64,000 nucleotides of DNA from Elmis aenea (taxonomy: Eukaryota > Arthropoda > Insecta > Coleoptera > Elmidae), in contig OX393584.1 in the NCBI GenBank assembly GCA_947652605.1, positions 31,483,467 to 31,547,466 of the forward strand. The letters run 5' to 3'. Position 1 is the stretch's first letter; the number at the start of each line of letters is the position of its first letter. Below, piece after piece: positions 47,901 to 60,000 of the stretch. The translations under genes were made by a program, and so were the position numbers. Below the pieces are notes generated by a model. It was not told where the DNA came from and searched no databases. It saw only the letters and a program-made list of their open reading frames with translations.

Positions 47901-49700
47901 CCTGAAGAAATCTGCATACGTTATTTTTTCTTGCTCGCTTTTTCTTGGTCATTGTCGGAGTTTGCTCATCTTCGTCAATTCATACACTACTCACTTGGCG
48001 GGTTACTCACTAAGCGCCGAATGAAACCTTTTTTTTATACTTATATGCAAGGGCGTCAAAGAAGCCGCCGGGCCCGGAAGAAAAATGTACATGGCCCCAA
48101 GAAAACAAATTATTTAAAAATGTGGGATGATTTGCGTTGTCTGTATCACCATGCATTTTAAAAACATTGCCGAATCCAAACAATGCCAATTTTCACATTA
48201 ATATTGGAAACATAAGTACCTATTTGCTTTTGTATTTCTGGTAAATTTGTTTTACAAATAAAATTTTAATTCGCTTCGATATTTGAATGCTTTACTTTCA
48301 GTAATAATTTTTGTGTAATTGAATGCGGATGCTTTTAATGTAATAAAAGTTGCTCGCAAATTATTAAACAATTTAAAACAAAAAATGTCCTTGAATGAAG
48401 ACTGGAAAACATAAGACAAATTTAACATGTGTCATAATCCTAACTCGAATTCAATCAATGTGTTAGTATTCAAAATTAAGAGACTCTGCAGTGAATTCTA
48501 CCAAATGGAGGAGTTATAGGAAACTGTGGCGCATATAAAAGAAGTAAAATAATTAATTGATTGCCCCTCACAATGATCCCAAGAATGTTTACGCAATATT
48601 AAATTTATTTCTGGTTTATTTCCGTTTTGTATAAACATAATTTAATTCATTTGTTAAAGGCTATAAATCAAATATAATATATAACCAGTTGAAAAACACG
48701 TTGATCAACTAATCATAAATAACCATCGTTTCTCAAAAACGGCACGCAACAGTCCAATATTGTTGCAGAAAAACAATGCAAGACCGCACACTGCAAAAGT
48801 AAAGCTTGATAACTTGAAAAGATAGAAAGAAGTTTGGTCAGGTTTCGCACCCGCCACATTTGACGCCATACGACTTCCACTGCTTCCTCCTCTACATATA
48901 AGAGTGACCTCAAGGAAACACATTTGTTCTCATATTATAACGTAAAGGAAGCTGTAGGGTCGTGGATCAAGGCAAGACTATCAATATTATTACTAATTTA
49001 ACCATTCTTCTGCATCTATTATTTTTAATATTCGCATCTTCATCATTTTGAAACATACACTCTGTATAATTTAACTGCCTTTTTCAAGAAACCTTCTTGT
49101 GAAAGAAGCAAACATTAGATCAATAAAAGTGGCCTGTGAATAAAATATAAAACGACAAAAAGTAGTAAACAGTAATTAGAAGTCTTCGATAAACTGGTAA
49201 TTGCAAAAATTATGTACGAATAATAAACACAAAATCAAAAATAAAATAGAAATAGAAATACAAAAAAAGGATACACAGTTACGATTTTTTTTAAGCGCTT
49301 TAAGTTAGTAGCACTTTATTTTATAAAATACCGTTTAAAAGCTTTTAAAATTGCGTATCACTTGATATGTGACTCAACTAGGGATGGGGAGTCGGAGTCG
49401 GGAGCCGAAGAGATTAGGTTGATTTTGACAACGTCCGCCGAATAAGGCCTTTGTCTAACTCAAGATTACAAAATTTCAAAGATCTGATATTAATAATAAA
49501 AAATTCTCGGTAAAGTTTCATGTTGAAGTTTTTCATTTTTTTTTTCAGCATATTTCAGGAACTGGACATGATATGAACACTTTCAGTTTAGCTTCTTAGT
49601 AGGCATATAAAAGCACACTTCACTGCTAATTTCACCATCCTTCTATCTCTAACGGTTCCCAGGATCCCCATGGTCTTCACGTTGAAACACACACCCTGTA
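44980..49700. other. no recognised gene; scattered repeats
   Basis: AT-rich sequence with short open frames on both strands, none with a family signature. Two GC-richer patches stand out: 45760-45870 and 47035-47210 (GGGGCGCGGGCGG). An ACACCCTGTACAC transposon end lies at about 49689-49704. Confidence 0.4.
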
Positions 49701-49715
49701 CACATACAGTATATA

Positions 49716-50035
49716 TACATTATCATCATCATAATCCTAAAGCATTTTTTACCTTTCGGGTGTAAGGACAGCGTGCGTAGCGTCATGTCCTTGGCTTCCT
49801 CCTACACGCCTCCTTCCACTCCCCTCTATTTTGGGCTGTCCATCTTACTTCTCTCCACTCCCTCTTGGTGGCCGCATTTCTGACCTCTTCACGATTTCCT
49901 CGGTCTTCCACCTTTGGCTTTTTTTTATAGGTACGTGCTTCAAAAACTCTTCTAGCAGTCTTGTCATCTCCCATTCTCATGACATGCCCTAGCCATCTCA
50001 GCTGTCGAGCTGTCCTTCTTTTATCGTGTTTAATA
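49716..50035 (-). mobile_element. 5'-truncated RTE-type retrotransposon 3' end
   Basis: The - strand reads QLRWLGHVMRMGDDKTARRV near the right, then a frame-disturbed stretch with EWREVRWTAQNRGEWKEAC and the stop of the last exon near 49783. This is the C-terminal tail typical of insect RTE-like polymerases. The 3' tail ends in GATGATGATAATG (49718-49733 on +, reversed). Right boundary uncertain; it meets the U2-like fragment. Confidence 0.65.
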
Positions 50036-50078
50036 TTGGGTTCATTTCCGGGTTGCCTCTAATTTAGTGCTTATTTTG

Positions 50079-50124
50079 TCGTTTCTCGGCCTATGGCTAA
50101 GATCAAAGTGTAGTATCTGTTTAT
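50079..50124 (+). pseudogene. U2 snRNA 5' fragment
   Basis: TCTCGGCC, then GGCTAAGATCAA and GTGTAGTATCTGTT, occur in the order and spacing of the first 45 or so bases of U2 snRNA, including the branch-site recognition stretch GTGTAGTA. There is one extra A after AGATCAA and a short deletion in the TTTTGG run. Downstream of TATCTGTT the match ends. No promoter elements were recognised; probably a retropseudogene or part of a mobile element. Confidence 0.75.
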
Positions 50125-50651
50125 ATACATATATATATGCACACATATAGTTTCCACGCACCCATCTTAAATAGAGTCGGGCTGTTGCACCTGGTCCCGC
50201 TCATTCGATTGGTGCGGTGCGTACTACGTCCAGAGGTTCAGAGTCGACTCTTAGTTCGAGCTTTGGAGAGTGAACAGGCACGAGTAGAACTGTAGTAATA
50301 GCCGGTTTCGAAGAGATTGTTGAAACACGCATTCATCAATAAAAATTTACTTATTTTAAGGAATCATTAACTTGAACGCAATTCTCATTGTTTTCGTGGT
50401 GTTTCAAAAGAATTATCTCTTTACGCAAAATAACTACCCCATAATTCCGATCATTTAAAAAAAGTGATAGTTACTTCCATGAGCGAAACATAATAAACAA
50501 CAATATTCGGATAAGTGTGTGGATTGGGGAATAGTGTTGGTGTTGTGTCTTGCAGTGGTTAACAGCTGCATCTGGGGATGTGCTCCAGCAAGTGTTGTAG
50601 TGGATATATCTGCATGTGATGAACGCGTGGAATTCCATTTATACTGTGCAG

Positions 50652-50715
50652 ATGGCTAACAACTTGGTTAAGTGGTGGAGAACGAAATTCCTAAATGGAT
50701 ATAAACAATTTTCAG
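50652..50715 (+). CDS. candidate first coding exon of unrecognised gene
   Basis: CAG-ATG-GCT at 50652 (good start context) reads MANNLVKWWRTKFLNGYKQF and runs into a TTCAG/GTGAGA donor at 50716, giving 21 codons plus one base. The frame is also open upstream to an ATG at about 50619. The 450 bases before it are GC-richer (50170-50300), as expected for a promoter and 5' leader. No following exon was found in the remaining 13 kb, which would then be intron. I cannot name the protein. A chance start near a chance donor is possible. Confidence 0.35.
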
Positions 50716-53700
50716 GTGAGAATGCATCAATATTGTGTATCCTGAGACGTAAATAGGTATATTTTATCTGCTTCTCCATTATAATTATGAAATCCAACTT
50801 TGTTTGCTCAAAAACTGCAATCGCATTTGAAAACTTGAGAAGAATCACTCAAGTTAAGTAGGTGGTAAGAGAATTGTTTTACAAAGCATTTAGTGTAAAA
50901 AATAAGTGGACCGCTTTATCTACATTCCATAAACGGTGAAAGTGGTTAACTGTTAAATACGTGAATTACAAAGCGTATTTGATTACTACGAATTTGGAAC
51001 CTGTTTCAAAATTCAAATTACCAGCAGATTTACAAACCTCACAAATGAATGAAATATCAACAAAAAAAAACTAGTCATTAAAATATTCATTTCAAGTAAT
51101 TACGTCTAGGCTATAGTCATAGGCAGTTTATAAAATAAGAATGTGGTTTAATGCCGATGGTTTCAATGAATCCGTTGGATAACATCTCGAAAAATTAGTA
51201 TTATTTGTGTACTTATCGTCAATTTAATATTATTTTCTACAGATTGATGACAGAACAGATCATTTACAATTACAAAAATATTATAATTTCGAAGAGCAGT
51301 ATTGATAGGAGCAAACAAAACGATAAATCCAAATGTGGACAGGTCATATTTAATGTTTTTATGTTGTGAACCATTCTGAGATGACTTAATAATAATTTTT
51401 AAAGATCATAAGATAATGAAAACGTAACTATATGAACCATTGGTCGTGGAGAAGGTTGCAGTGAATTATTAAATGTGGTAAATAGTACGATTGTGCAATT
51501 ACAGGAGTACGTGTTAATAATACAGTTAAATATTTATTTACCTTTAAAATTTTATGAAGGTCTTTCGAATGCGAAAACAGCGGAACGTTTGTCACATGAG
51601 CGTATTTATTATAAATCGAGTAACAGAGCTTGTCGTACTGTGTTCGCAAGTTTATTTTTGTTTAAAAGATTATTGCGACTATACATTAGCGTTTGTAAAT
51701 ATAGTATATCTAGACGTATGAAACAATAGTAGTAATATAATTTTACCAGCTTAATTGTAATCTAGTTACGGTACTAATAACACTCCCACCTGAAATGTGT
51801 AGAATTGCTCGTAGGTGTTTGCTTCCGTTATCATTTGAATTTGTTTTGTTTTTCCAATGGATACATACTTAATTATTGATAGTTACTTGTATTAAAGACA
51901 TTCTAAGATAAGCAGGTTTTAAATTAATAAAATATGACGCTTCACTCATGGAAATGATTATGTTTGATTTAATTGTGTAAAAAATGTATATCACGTTTTC
52001 CTTGCTTGTTTTGTTTTCAACTACGGAAAACAGTTTTATACTTCCCCTGGGTATAAAAATGTATATGTGCTCTTGGGTTATAAAAATAGCCGTGGTTTTT
52101 GTTTTAAGTAAATGTTGGTTGTTTTTTCTTCCGAAAGTTCGGCTTCTCGTGCGTAGAAAGAGCTTTTGAAATACTTTACATCATACACAGCTATATGGTA
52201 CATATACAGCTGCATTTGAGTTTTTTTTTTGTTTAGTAGTAGAAACATTAAAAGCGTTTGCATGTGGCTGATTTCGAGGAGATGTAATGGGCCGAAGTCG
52301 TCACTGACGCGCGTCGGATCTGGCAACGTTGGCTGTCGGCTTCTCTTGGATGTTAAGTTACAAGGCTTGTCATCTTTTAGCCGACATAGCATGCCGGGTC
52401 CTCAACCTTGTTCTTTCTAAGAATATTTCTCTTTGGCAATTATCCTCAACATTTCTACGACCTTTATTGTTATACTCGTGTGTCCTGTGGTTACCTCAGC
52501 CTGTCTTGTTAAATCGAATGGTCTGTCTACAAGCTGCTATGAAATTTCTGAAACAACTGCGCCATGACGACGTATAATGTATAATGATACTTAATTGTAC
52601 ATTTCCTGTGATGAAATTGTATTGAATATTAGCGTTTCTTTAAAGATACGTAACGTTCGATACTTTATTATAAAATATTTCTTTATTAATTAAATGAACC
52701 ATTAGATAGACTGGTGTGTTATCTGCTGGTTGCTAGTTCTAGTCGAGTATTGCTTAAAATTTTCTATGCCACGGTTTACCAAAAATCTACACGAATGTTA
52801 CGGGTTTAGCCTTTGCTTTAATCATCTGATTATTTTTCTTGGTATTAAAAACAGAATGACCCCTATTGATTGAAAAGGGTTTTACTCGAGAGACAAAATC
52901 TTTTTTTTGTTTGTTTTGCAGTATTCCTTGGTATTCTGCCATCTGCCTTATTCCCTTATTGCACTGCTATGCAACTGAGCCTAGTACTGTACTGATAAAG
53001 CCATTATGCTTCCTTATGTATACAATTAAATCTCGTTAAAACGAACTTCTATAGACCAACAAAATTATTTCGTTGTACTACATTTTATTTGTTAATCGCA
53101 ATACATAATAATAATATATTTAAGTATACAACTGCATACATAAATGAGCTGCATATTAAGTAATTGGAAAATAATTTTTTTATAGTTAAAAATCGAATTT
53201 TTTGTTTAGGTCATATTTTTTGTAGTGCCAGTAAGAATAAAATTTTCAACACTATGTAACTGCTAAAAGGCATTTTGTAAAACATCAATGCTGACTTCTA
53301 AATAATTATAAAGTTCGTATATAATAAATTTCTTCAAAATAAATCGCTGTATTGGAATTTTTATTTCGTTAAAAAACGATTTTTTAACGTTACTGCTACC
53401 GCAAAAATTATTTGTTATACTGGAAATTTCGTTATTTTGACATTCGTTATAGCGAAATACTGTATTTTTTTCAACTTGAAATTTATTGAAAAAGCAATAT
53501 TGCACTCAAAATAATGTGTCTTGCTTAAAACAGCTTTATAGATTGCGCTTTTACTGTTATTAATATATAAATGAAAGTTACGTGAATTTATGATCGATGC
53601 ATAATTAAAAACAATGATTTAATTAAATAAATACTGTAAGAGTGCAATATATGTATATATATAAAATAAACTATAGATTTAAATATAGCTTACAAAAAAC

Positions 53701-53840
53701 GTACTTTTAGTTGTTTTAAACTTCTTGAATAACCGTGAATAACAATTATCGTGCCACATAGAATGTGATCGGTTCAAACCAAATACGTATTAATTAGTAC
53801 TTAGTATGTTGTTAAAATATTATTTCGTCATCCTTAATGC
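50716..53840. other. no recognised gene
   Basis: AT-rich sequence; possible first intron of the candidate gene to the left. Around 52290-52580 base composition rises and short frames appear (LRPLLLYSCVLW recalls a retrotransposon polymerase tail), but the match is too weak to call. Confidence 0.3.
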
Positions 53841-53842
53841 CT

Positions 53843-54806
53843 CGTCCAGACGTATGTAATATGTAATGTAATATTAAGCCTAGTCCAGATTGTAAACAAA
53901 TGTTTCGGAACACTGTGCCTAAACAGTTGCGAAACATTGTTTCGGAACAATCTGTATACGTTGTTCCGCGTCCAGACTAACGCCAGTGTTTCGGTGTTTC
54001 TCAAGTGATTATCATGTCCAGTGAGACTATTGCAGGAATTTGTGCTGCCAATTTATATATTTTACTTAACGGCCGAAGGAATAAAGAAAAGAAAAGAAGA
54101 AGCTGGTGGATACGGTAAGGCACCAGTTATGGCAATGAATGAAGAATGGTGAAGAACCACTTTTTTTAGTGCCTTGCAGTTTTTTGTGTTCCAGTCGAAA
54201 TTGGTATTTTAGCATGTGCACTTTCTTTTCAACTTCAGCAACTGTTACATCACATGATTGCGCAATATTTCCAAAAGCATCCCTCTTTTTATTCCTATTT
54301 TTGTATTCACCACATGTGACATCCCACAAACAAGATGTGCTATGCACTTTTTCCATCAGTTGCAAAGTTTTTTCTTGATTCCACATTGTAATAAATATAT
54401 AACCAAGAATCACTCTAACCAAAACTCTGTTTGACTGAAGCGTGTTTGAGAACAGACTTGTTTAATGTTCCAATGTTTCCCATATAAACGGGAAACAAGG
54501 AACAGGGCTTTTTTTGTTTCGCAACATTGGTGAAACAGTTCCGAAACAAGCTAGAAACAAAGTTGAGCTGTTCCGAAACATCGGGAACATTGCTCATGAA
54601 CACTGTTCCGAAACATTTGTTTACAATCTGGACTATGCTTAACGTGTAATGTAATGCAAATTGTTTGGACGGTACAGGAGCACGATGCAAATCCTGTTGT
54701 TTTTGTATTACATGTAACGCTCGCAGTGACGTAAAACGACGAATTTGCCTTACATTACATTACACGTTCACGTTACATTACATTACATATTACATACGTC
54801 TGGACG
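53843..54806. mobile_element. foldback MITE interrupted by a second element
   Basis: Outer ends CGTCCAGACGTATGTAATAT and complement, with repeated TAATGTAATG tracts. A full, uninterrupted relative lies at 55288-55464. The interruption is the element 53878-54638. The remaining right part contains CGTTTTACGTCACTGCGAGC in reverse, shared with the relative. Confidence 0.75.
53878..54638 (-). mobile_element. nested element with MADF-domain remnant (Harbinger-like?)
   Basis: Inverted ends GC(C/A)TAGTCCAGATTGTAAAC continue to about 37 bases with one mismatch. TTAA occurs at both junctions (53874-53877 and 54639-54642), though a 3-bp TAA/TTA target is also possible. On the - strand, 54140-54390 reads TSCLWDVTCGEYKNRNKKRD, AFGNIAQSCDVTVAEVEKKV and LKYQFRLEHKKL, a MADF/Myb-SANT-like DNA-binding domain of the sort carried as the second gene of PIF/Harbinger elements. 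The transposase itself is missing. Confidence 0.7.
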
Positions 54807-55287
54807 CACGCTAAGATACCGGTTGATGCAGACGAAATAATAAGATACTGCATAATTACTCACACTAACGGTACTGTTGATTGAAACCTACGAACCATGG
54901 TTAAATTTGAAATGTTTCATTCTGTTCTCTGCTTGGATAATACAAATTATACTTAATTAATTATAAAATAATACTGCCATATCGTAATTTAATAATTTTA
55001 ACGTTTTGTGACTTACTATTGCATTCATCTGCCCAGAACAGTAATTATATTTCTTAATCAATAATTATAAAATCACATGATAAATGCTTGAGTTTGCTAG
55101 TTATATGTTATATGTCCATTGTAACTTAATTAAAAATAAAATAGTTATTACGTAAATTATATGAAACAACTGCTAAATTCTTGAAATAAACGATTTGTGT
55201 ATGGTATTAACTATTAACAAACTTTAATATACTTACTCAGTAAAGAGTGTTAACAACAGAACAGGAATCTCTGACGGATTTACCATT

Positions 55288-55464
55288 AGGGTGCGTACAC
55301 ACGTATGTAATATGTAATGTAATGTAAGGCAAATTCGTCGTTTTACGTCACTGCGAGCGTTACATGTAATACAAAAACAACAGGATTCGCATCGTGCTCC
55401 AAACAATTCGCATTACATTACACGTTACATTACATTACATATCACATGCGTGTGTACGCACCCT
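55288..55464. mobile_element. foldback MITE, uninterrupted copy
   Basis: Ends AGGGTGCGTACACACG and complement. The interior matches the outer element at 53843-54806 in opposite orientation, including TTACATGTAATACAAAAACA and a CGTTTTACGTCACTGCGAGC stretch. About 177 bases, no coding potential. It serves as the empty-site reference for the nested element. Confidence 0.8.
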
Positions 55465-56580
55465 TAGGCTGAAGTCTACTGCGGCAAATTATTGATGAAA
55501 CATTTTCAACAGGAAATTTCTGAAGGTGCAACGATGCCGCATTTTTTTTTACTTTTTACACTTAAAATATTTGTGATATTTTTGGAAGAATAGTGCTAAA
55601 TTAGCTCTCATTTCCCAGTTTACGAAAACTTCTTTTAAGTTACATCGGCGCTCTTTTTTCTCATCAAACGTAATGTAGACCTTTTTAGGTGTTAAAGCAA
55701 AGTTTAGCACCCGCAGTTTCTGTTGCATGCTTTCTTTCTTGCTCGGTACCTAAAGACTGTTCTTTGCAAATATTTTGCATGACGGTCCATCGGAAAACTC
55801 TTGGTATCGTGCGTTTGCGCCCCTGTGTAACAAAAAATAATAATGATGAGACTGAATTGTTTTTGCGTAATACATTTATGCTTTACAATACTCTGCACGT
55901 GCACAACACGATATTGATTTTTTTTAGCTGGCTGGTATGTCTCAGGTCAAACCAGAAATCGGGTATTTAGAATCTGCTAGTTTATAAACACTATAAACAT
56001 TACATGTAGGTACCTCTATTGCGGCTTTCTTCTTTAACAGCGGTCATTAATTAACATTTACCTTCTAAGATGTGGACTAAAAAGCATCTGGCAGCTAATA
56101 CCGAATCATGCTGTACTCCAATTATTAAAGATTATCAACGGTCTGTTCGCTGCGGGCAAGTTGGTAAGGCAACAGTTCGTTCTGCTTCACATGGAATAGT
56201 TAAAATCGAGGCTGAACTCATTATCAAGCGGTCTGTTTCTCTTTATATATTTTTTGTTTTTTGTTGTTTCTGGTATTTCACAATTATAGTTTACCACGAA
56301 AACATTTGAAAGTTTTTTTTAATGTATATAATCAACTTTTAAATATGTTAAGTATCCAAGATGACGTTTTTCCTAAAGATTTAAACTTTCTTGATTGCTA
56401 GCGATTAGTCAACTGTCTAAGGATATTATCATTTTAGATTCAACACCACCGGAAACATAAAAATGTGGCTGTTTAATGCAGATTTTAAAATACTTATTTC
56501 AGTATTAATTACAATTTACCTATTAATAAATGCCCCGTGACAATAATAGTTTTCAAGGTTGATTTTGGAAACCGGGAACT

Positions 56581-57000
56581 TCTTCTTCTTAATCGTTTCC
56601 TCTTGTACCTTTCGGTGTCGAGGTTGCTTTTCTGTTACTGTATTATCTTTCTCCACTCCTTCCTATCGTTGGCTAATTGTGGCACATCTTTCCAGCTGAC
56701 TCCTTTTCCTTCTAGTCTCTTCCTCACTTCTTTTTCCCATTTTATTCTTGGCCTTCCTCTAGTTCTTTTTCCCTCTATCTGCATTTTCCATCCTATTTTC
56801 GCGTATCTACTTTCTGGCATGCGTAGTAAATGCCCCAGCCATCGTAATTGATTCGTCTCCATCTTTTTCTTAATATCTGTTACTCCAAGTTTATTTCGGA
56901 TTTTTTCGTTACTGATTTTATCGATCAGTCTACATCCCTCTATTCTTCTCAAAAATCTCATTTCCTGTACCTGTATTCTTTGTTTTTGTTTTTGAGTTAG
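56581..57000 (-). mobile_element. 5'-truncated RTE-type retrotransposon with 18-bp target duplication
   Basis: TTTTGGAAACCGGGAACT is repeated exactly at 56563-56580 and 57001-57018. Between them, on the - strand, an open frame (stop near 56635) reads IQVQEMRFLRRIEG, QLRWLGHLLRMPESRY, RTRGRPRIKWEKEV and DRKEWRKII, the C-terminal tail of an RTE-like polymerase. The 3' tail is AAG-rich (TTCTTCTTCTT at 56581 on +). The coding part is intact for its length and the target duplication is perfect, so the insertion is fairly young. Confidence 0.85.
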
Positions 57001-57018
57001 TTTTGGAAACCGGGAACT

Positions 57019-60000
57019 GTAACCTTTTAATTTTTTTCGTTCTGTACAGGGCAGTTCTGGAACTTGAGGTTGTAGACATTTGATTGAAAATCATTTTTTC
57101 AATTGTTCGACCAATGGAATGGATTCAAATACTCTGTTGTTAACTTTTTTTTTGCCCCATTCAAATGGTCTTACACGTATATTTACATATTATCTGTGAG
57201 TGCTATCTACCGAATGAAATTAAACCAGCAAACATTGATTGTTATTTTAAACTATACTGTTTAAATCAGTTAAACGATATCTAAAACATCCAAAATATCG
57301 TTTAATTATTTTGAGCAGTGTATTATAATATTTGTGATCTCGTTAATGCGATAATGATTAATAATGTTGTTCATTAAACAGTGTTTTTTAAACTGCACGA
57401 TATTTGCATCAAACAAGTTATGTATAGAAATGTCTCTTTCTTAAATGAATTTTCCATAGTTGCCCGTTTCGTTTACCAGTGAAATTGTTATAAAATTATG
57501 TTTACGTAAAATTTGTTTCCTGCAGAACCGTTATGCCGACCGACACCAGTTAGTTACAATACAACTGAACATGGTTTTACTTTTAAGTACGTACTCCATT
57601 CTGTTGCTGTAGGTACGTTCGTATTTACCGTACTGTAATTTCTGCTTTCCTGTCATTTTACGGTGGCCGTTATTGATTACTTTATACTACGATGGAGGGA
57701 ACTTAGCGCAATTTTTACTCAATGTTGTATCATTTATTGCGATTATAACGTTGTTTTGTTTTGTGAAACTTGTTGCATTTGCCCATTTATGACCTTTTTT
57801 ACTGACGGTATCGCGTCATAACTAGAAGCTGCGTTCACAATGGTATTTGATATTTTATCAACTATGCATAAGTGACGACCGTCAGTCAACAGCAGCCACA
57901 TTCTTCATTTTTACTAAGATATTTGATCTTCGTTTTTAATAACGAACGAAGTTTACAGTGTTGAAGTAAATCAGTATAAACAGTTTGTTGGTCGCGTTTT
58001 TTAAGGTACCAGTTATGCGGAAACAATTGTGGGACTAATATGAAGTTTGAGATGTAGCGTGCAAGAAATAAGTTATGCCATATGGACGCCAAGGCGATTC
58101 ACTTCAAACATAGCCGCTGATGTCGAGGCCGCGAATCAGTCAGTTGTGAAACACCGGACGTCGATAAATTCACCACGTATTTATGTCTCCAACAAACTAA
58201 TATGAACGTTTTATTATCATTTTCTGGTATTATACATTTATACAGGAACTCTTCTTTAAAAAAGGTTCCGAAAAGTACATACGAGCATCTAATTGAATTC
58301 CTATAATGTATTGAATGTATTGTACATCCATGTGATAATTGTAAAAAATTGCGAATGAAATGTACAGGTGTGCGTAATTTATTTAAATATATGTCAAGTG
58401 TAAGTTTAATTTGGCGCATGTACATTTTACAAATTAGAATTTGTGACCCATATGCTGCAGTGATTGCTGCGGGTGATATGTAAAATGAGACAAGTTGTTA
58501 TTAAACAACAACCTGAAAATATCTGTGGTCTATTTAGACGCTTAATAACTATAATAGATATAAAATGCTTCTTGTAGTCGCACTTTAGTAGTAATAGCAA
58601 TTTTTAAAAGACTTCTTTTTTAATTTTTTTTATTATTCCAGCAATCTATGAGATGAAATATTCAATAAAAAGGGTGAATTTTTAATGAAATTTAATGTCA
58701 TTTTTGCTTTTGTTAAGAATTCAACTTTACTTAATAGCCAAAGATACGTTCAAATTGAGAGAATTGCCTTTAAAATTGTTAAAAAAAAAGTGCAATATTA
58801 CACTGTTACCCACTAAAGTAGAGAATTTTTGTTGTGGAAAATAAAAGTTATTTTTTTGCCGCATAAAAGTTTCAGTTGCGGTTGATGCATTTTAAGGTGA
58901 CCCCTAGTGCAATGACCAGATGCTAATTATAGTTACATAGTTGACTTCGGCACTTCCTTTTGTTACCGGAAAAGATTTAAAAGTATGTCCAAAGATTTAT
59001 AGTTAATTTTTTAACGATTTTTCGATATTTCTAGCGACAAAACTTCATCTTATACTAATAAAATAAGTTTTGATGCTTTTGAATTGAAAATAATATATTT
59101 TCAGTCTACTTTCGCGTTACAGGTCTGTGTAATTATGGAGTACACCTCCCTCTCATTATTTAACACCTTGTAGCCTATAGAAAATGTTAAGTTTTTTTTT
59201 CTATACACGTTAGTTTAGTATTATATATTTTATGTCGCAGATGGTTAAGTATCCTGATTTATGTACATTGTGTGTTCTGTAACCAGATGTCTATGCATTA
59301 TTCCAAGAAGTATACAAGTCCATTTATATTGATATTTTATTGTCGTCGTCACCCCTGTGGTGACGTCATACAGGAAGGGCAGAATTGGCAGTAGAGGGTG
59401 GAATGTTTACTACTAGATTTTCGTATCAATTGTGCATTGGTTAAGTGCCGAAATGCACATTGCTAATTAAATTATGGTGCTATTCATTTACTGAAAATAC
59501 CAAAAAAAAATGATAAATTTAACATAAACAGTTTAATTTAATAAAACTAGTATGTTTTGCTACTCATCTTGGTCCTACATTGTATACAATCTTAAGGAAC
59601 GATATAAACAAAACCAAAACAAAAACATTCAACATATTGATTAAAACAAAGTATTGTGAGGAATTGTAAAATTAATAGATGCGAGTGAGTATGAAATTCT
59701 GTCGTTTTTTTTTTACTTTCTAACCTTAAACGCAATGTTGTAGAGTAAGAAAGAATAAGAAAACCTGTATTCGTTTGTTGTAGTTGTTCTTACATATAAA
59801 AATGTTGATCTAGCAAACGTGTTTGGAAAATCCTATGTATAGGGTGAGTCATTTGAAGTAACAAAAGCTTAAATCATAAGAATATATTTTAATAGCTTGT
59901 AGACATGTATTGCTTTCAAAAATTATGTAGTTCATTTTTTGTTTTTAATGTTTTGATGTCAATAACATATTTCATCTAAAATTTGTAACTGGGCGGCTGT

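Noticed and set aside
52229..52577. Overlapping frames with LRPLLLYSCVLW-like stretch, considered as a polymerase tail
   Set aside because: Too short and without neighbouring polymerase motifs to support the call.
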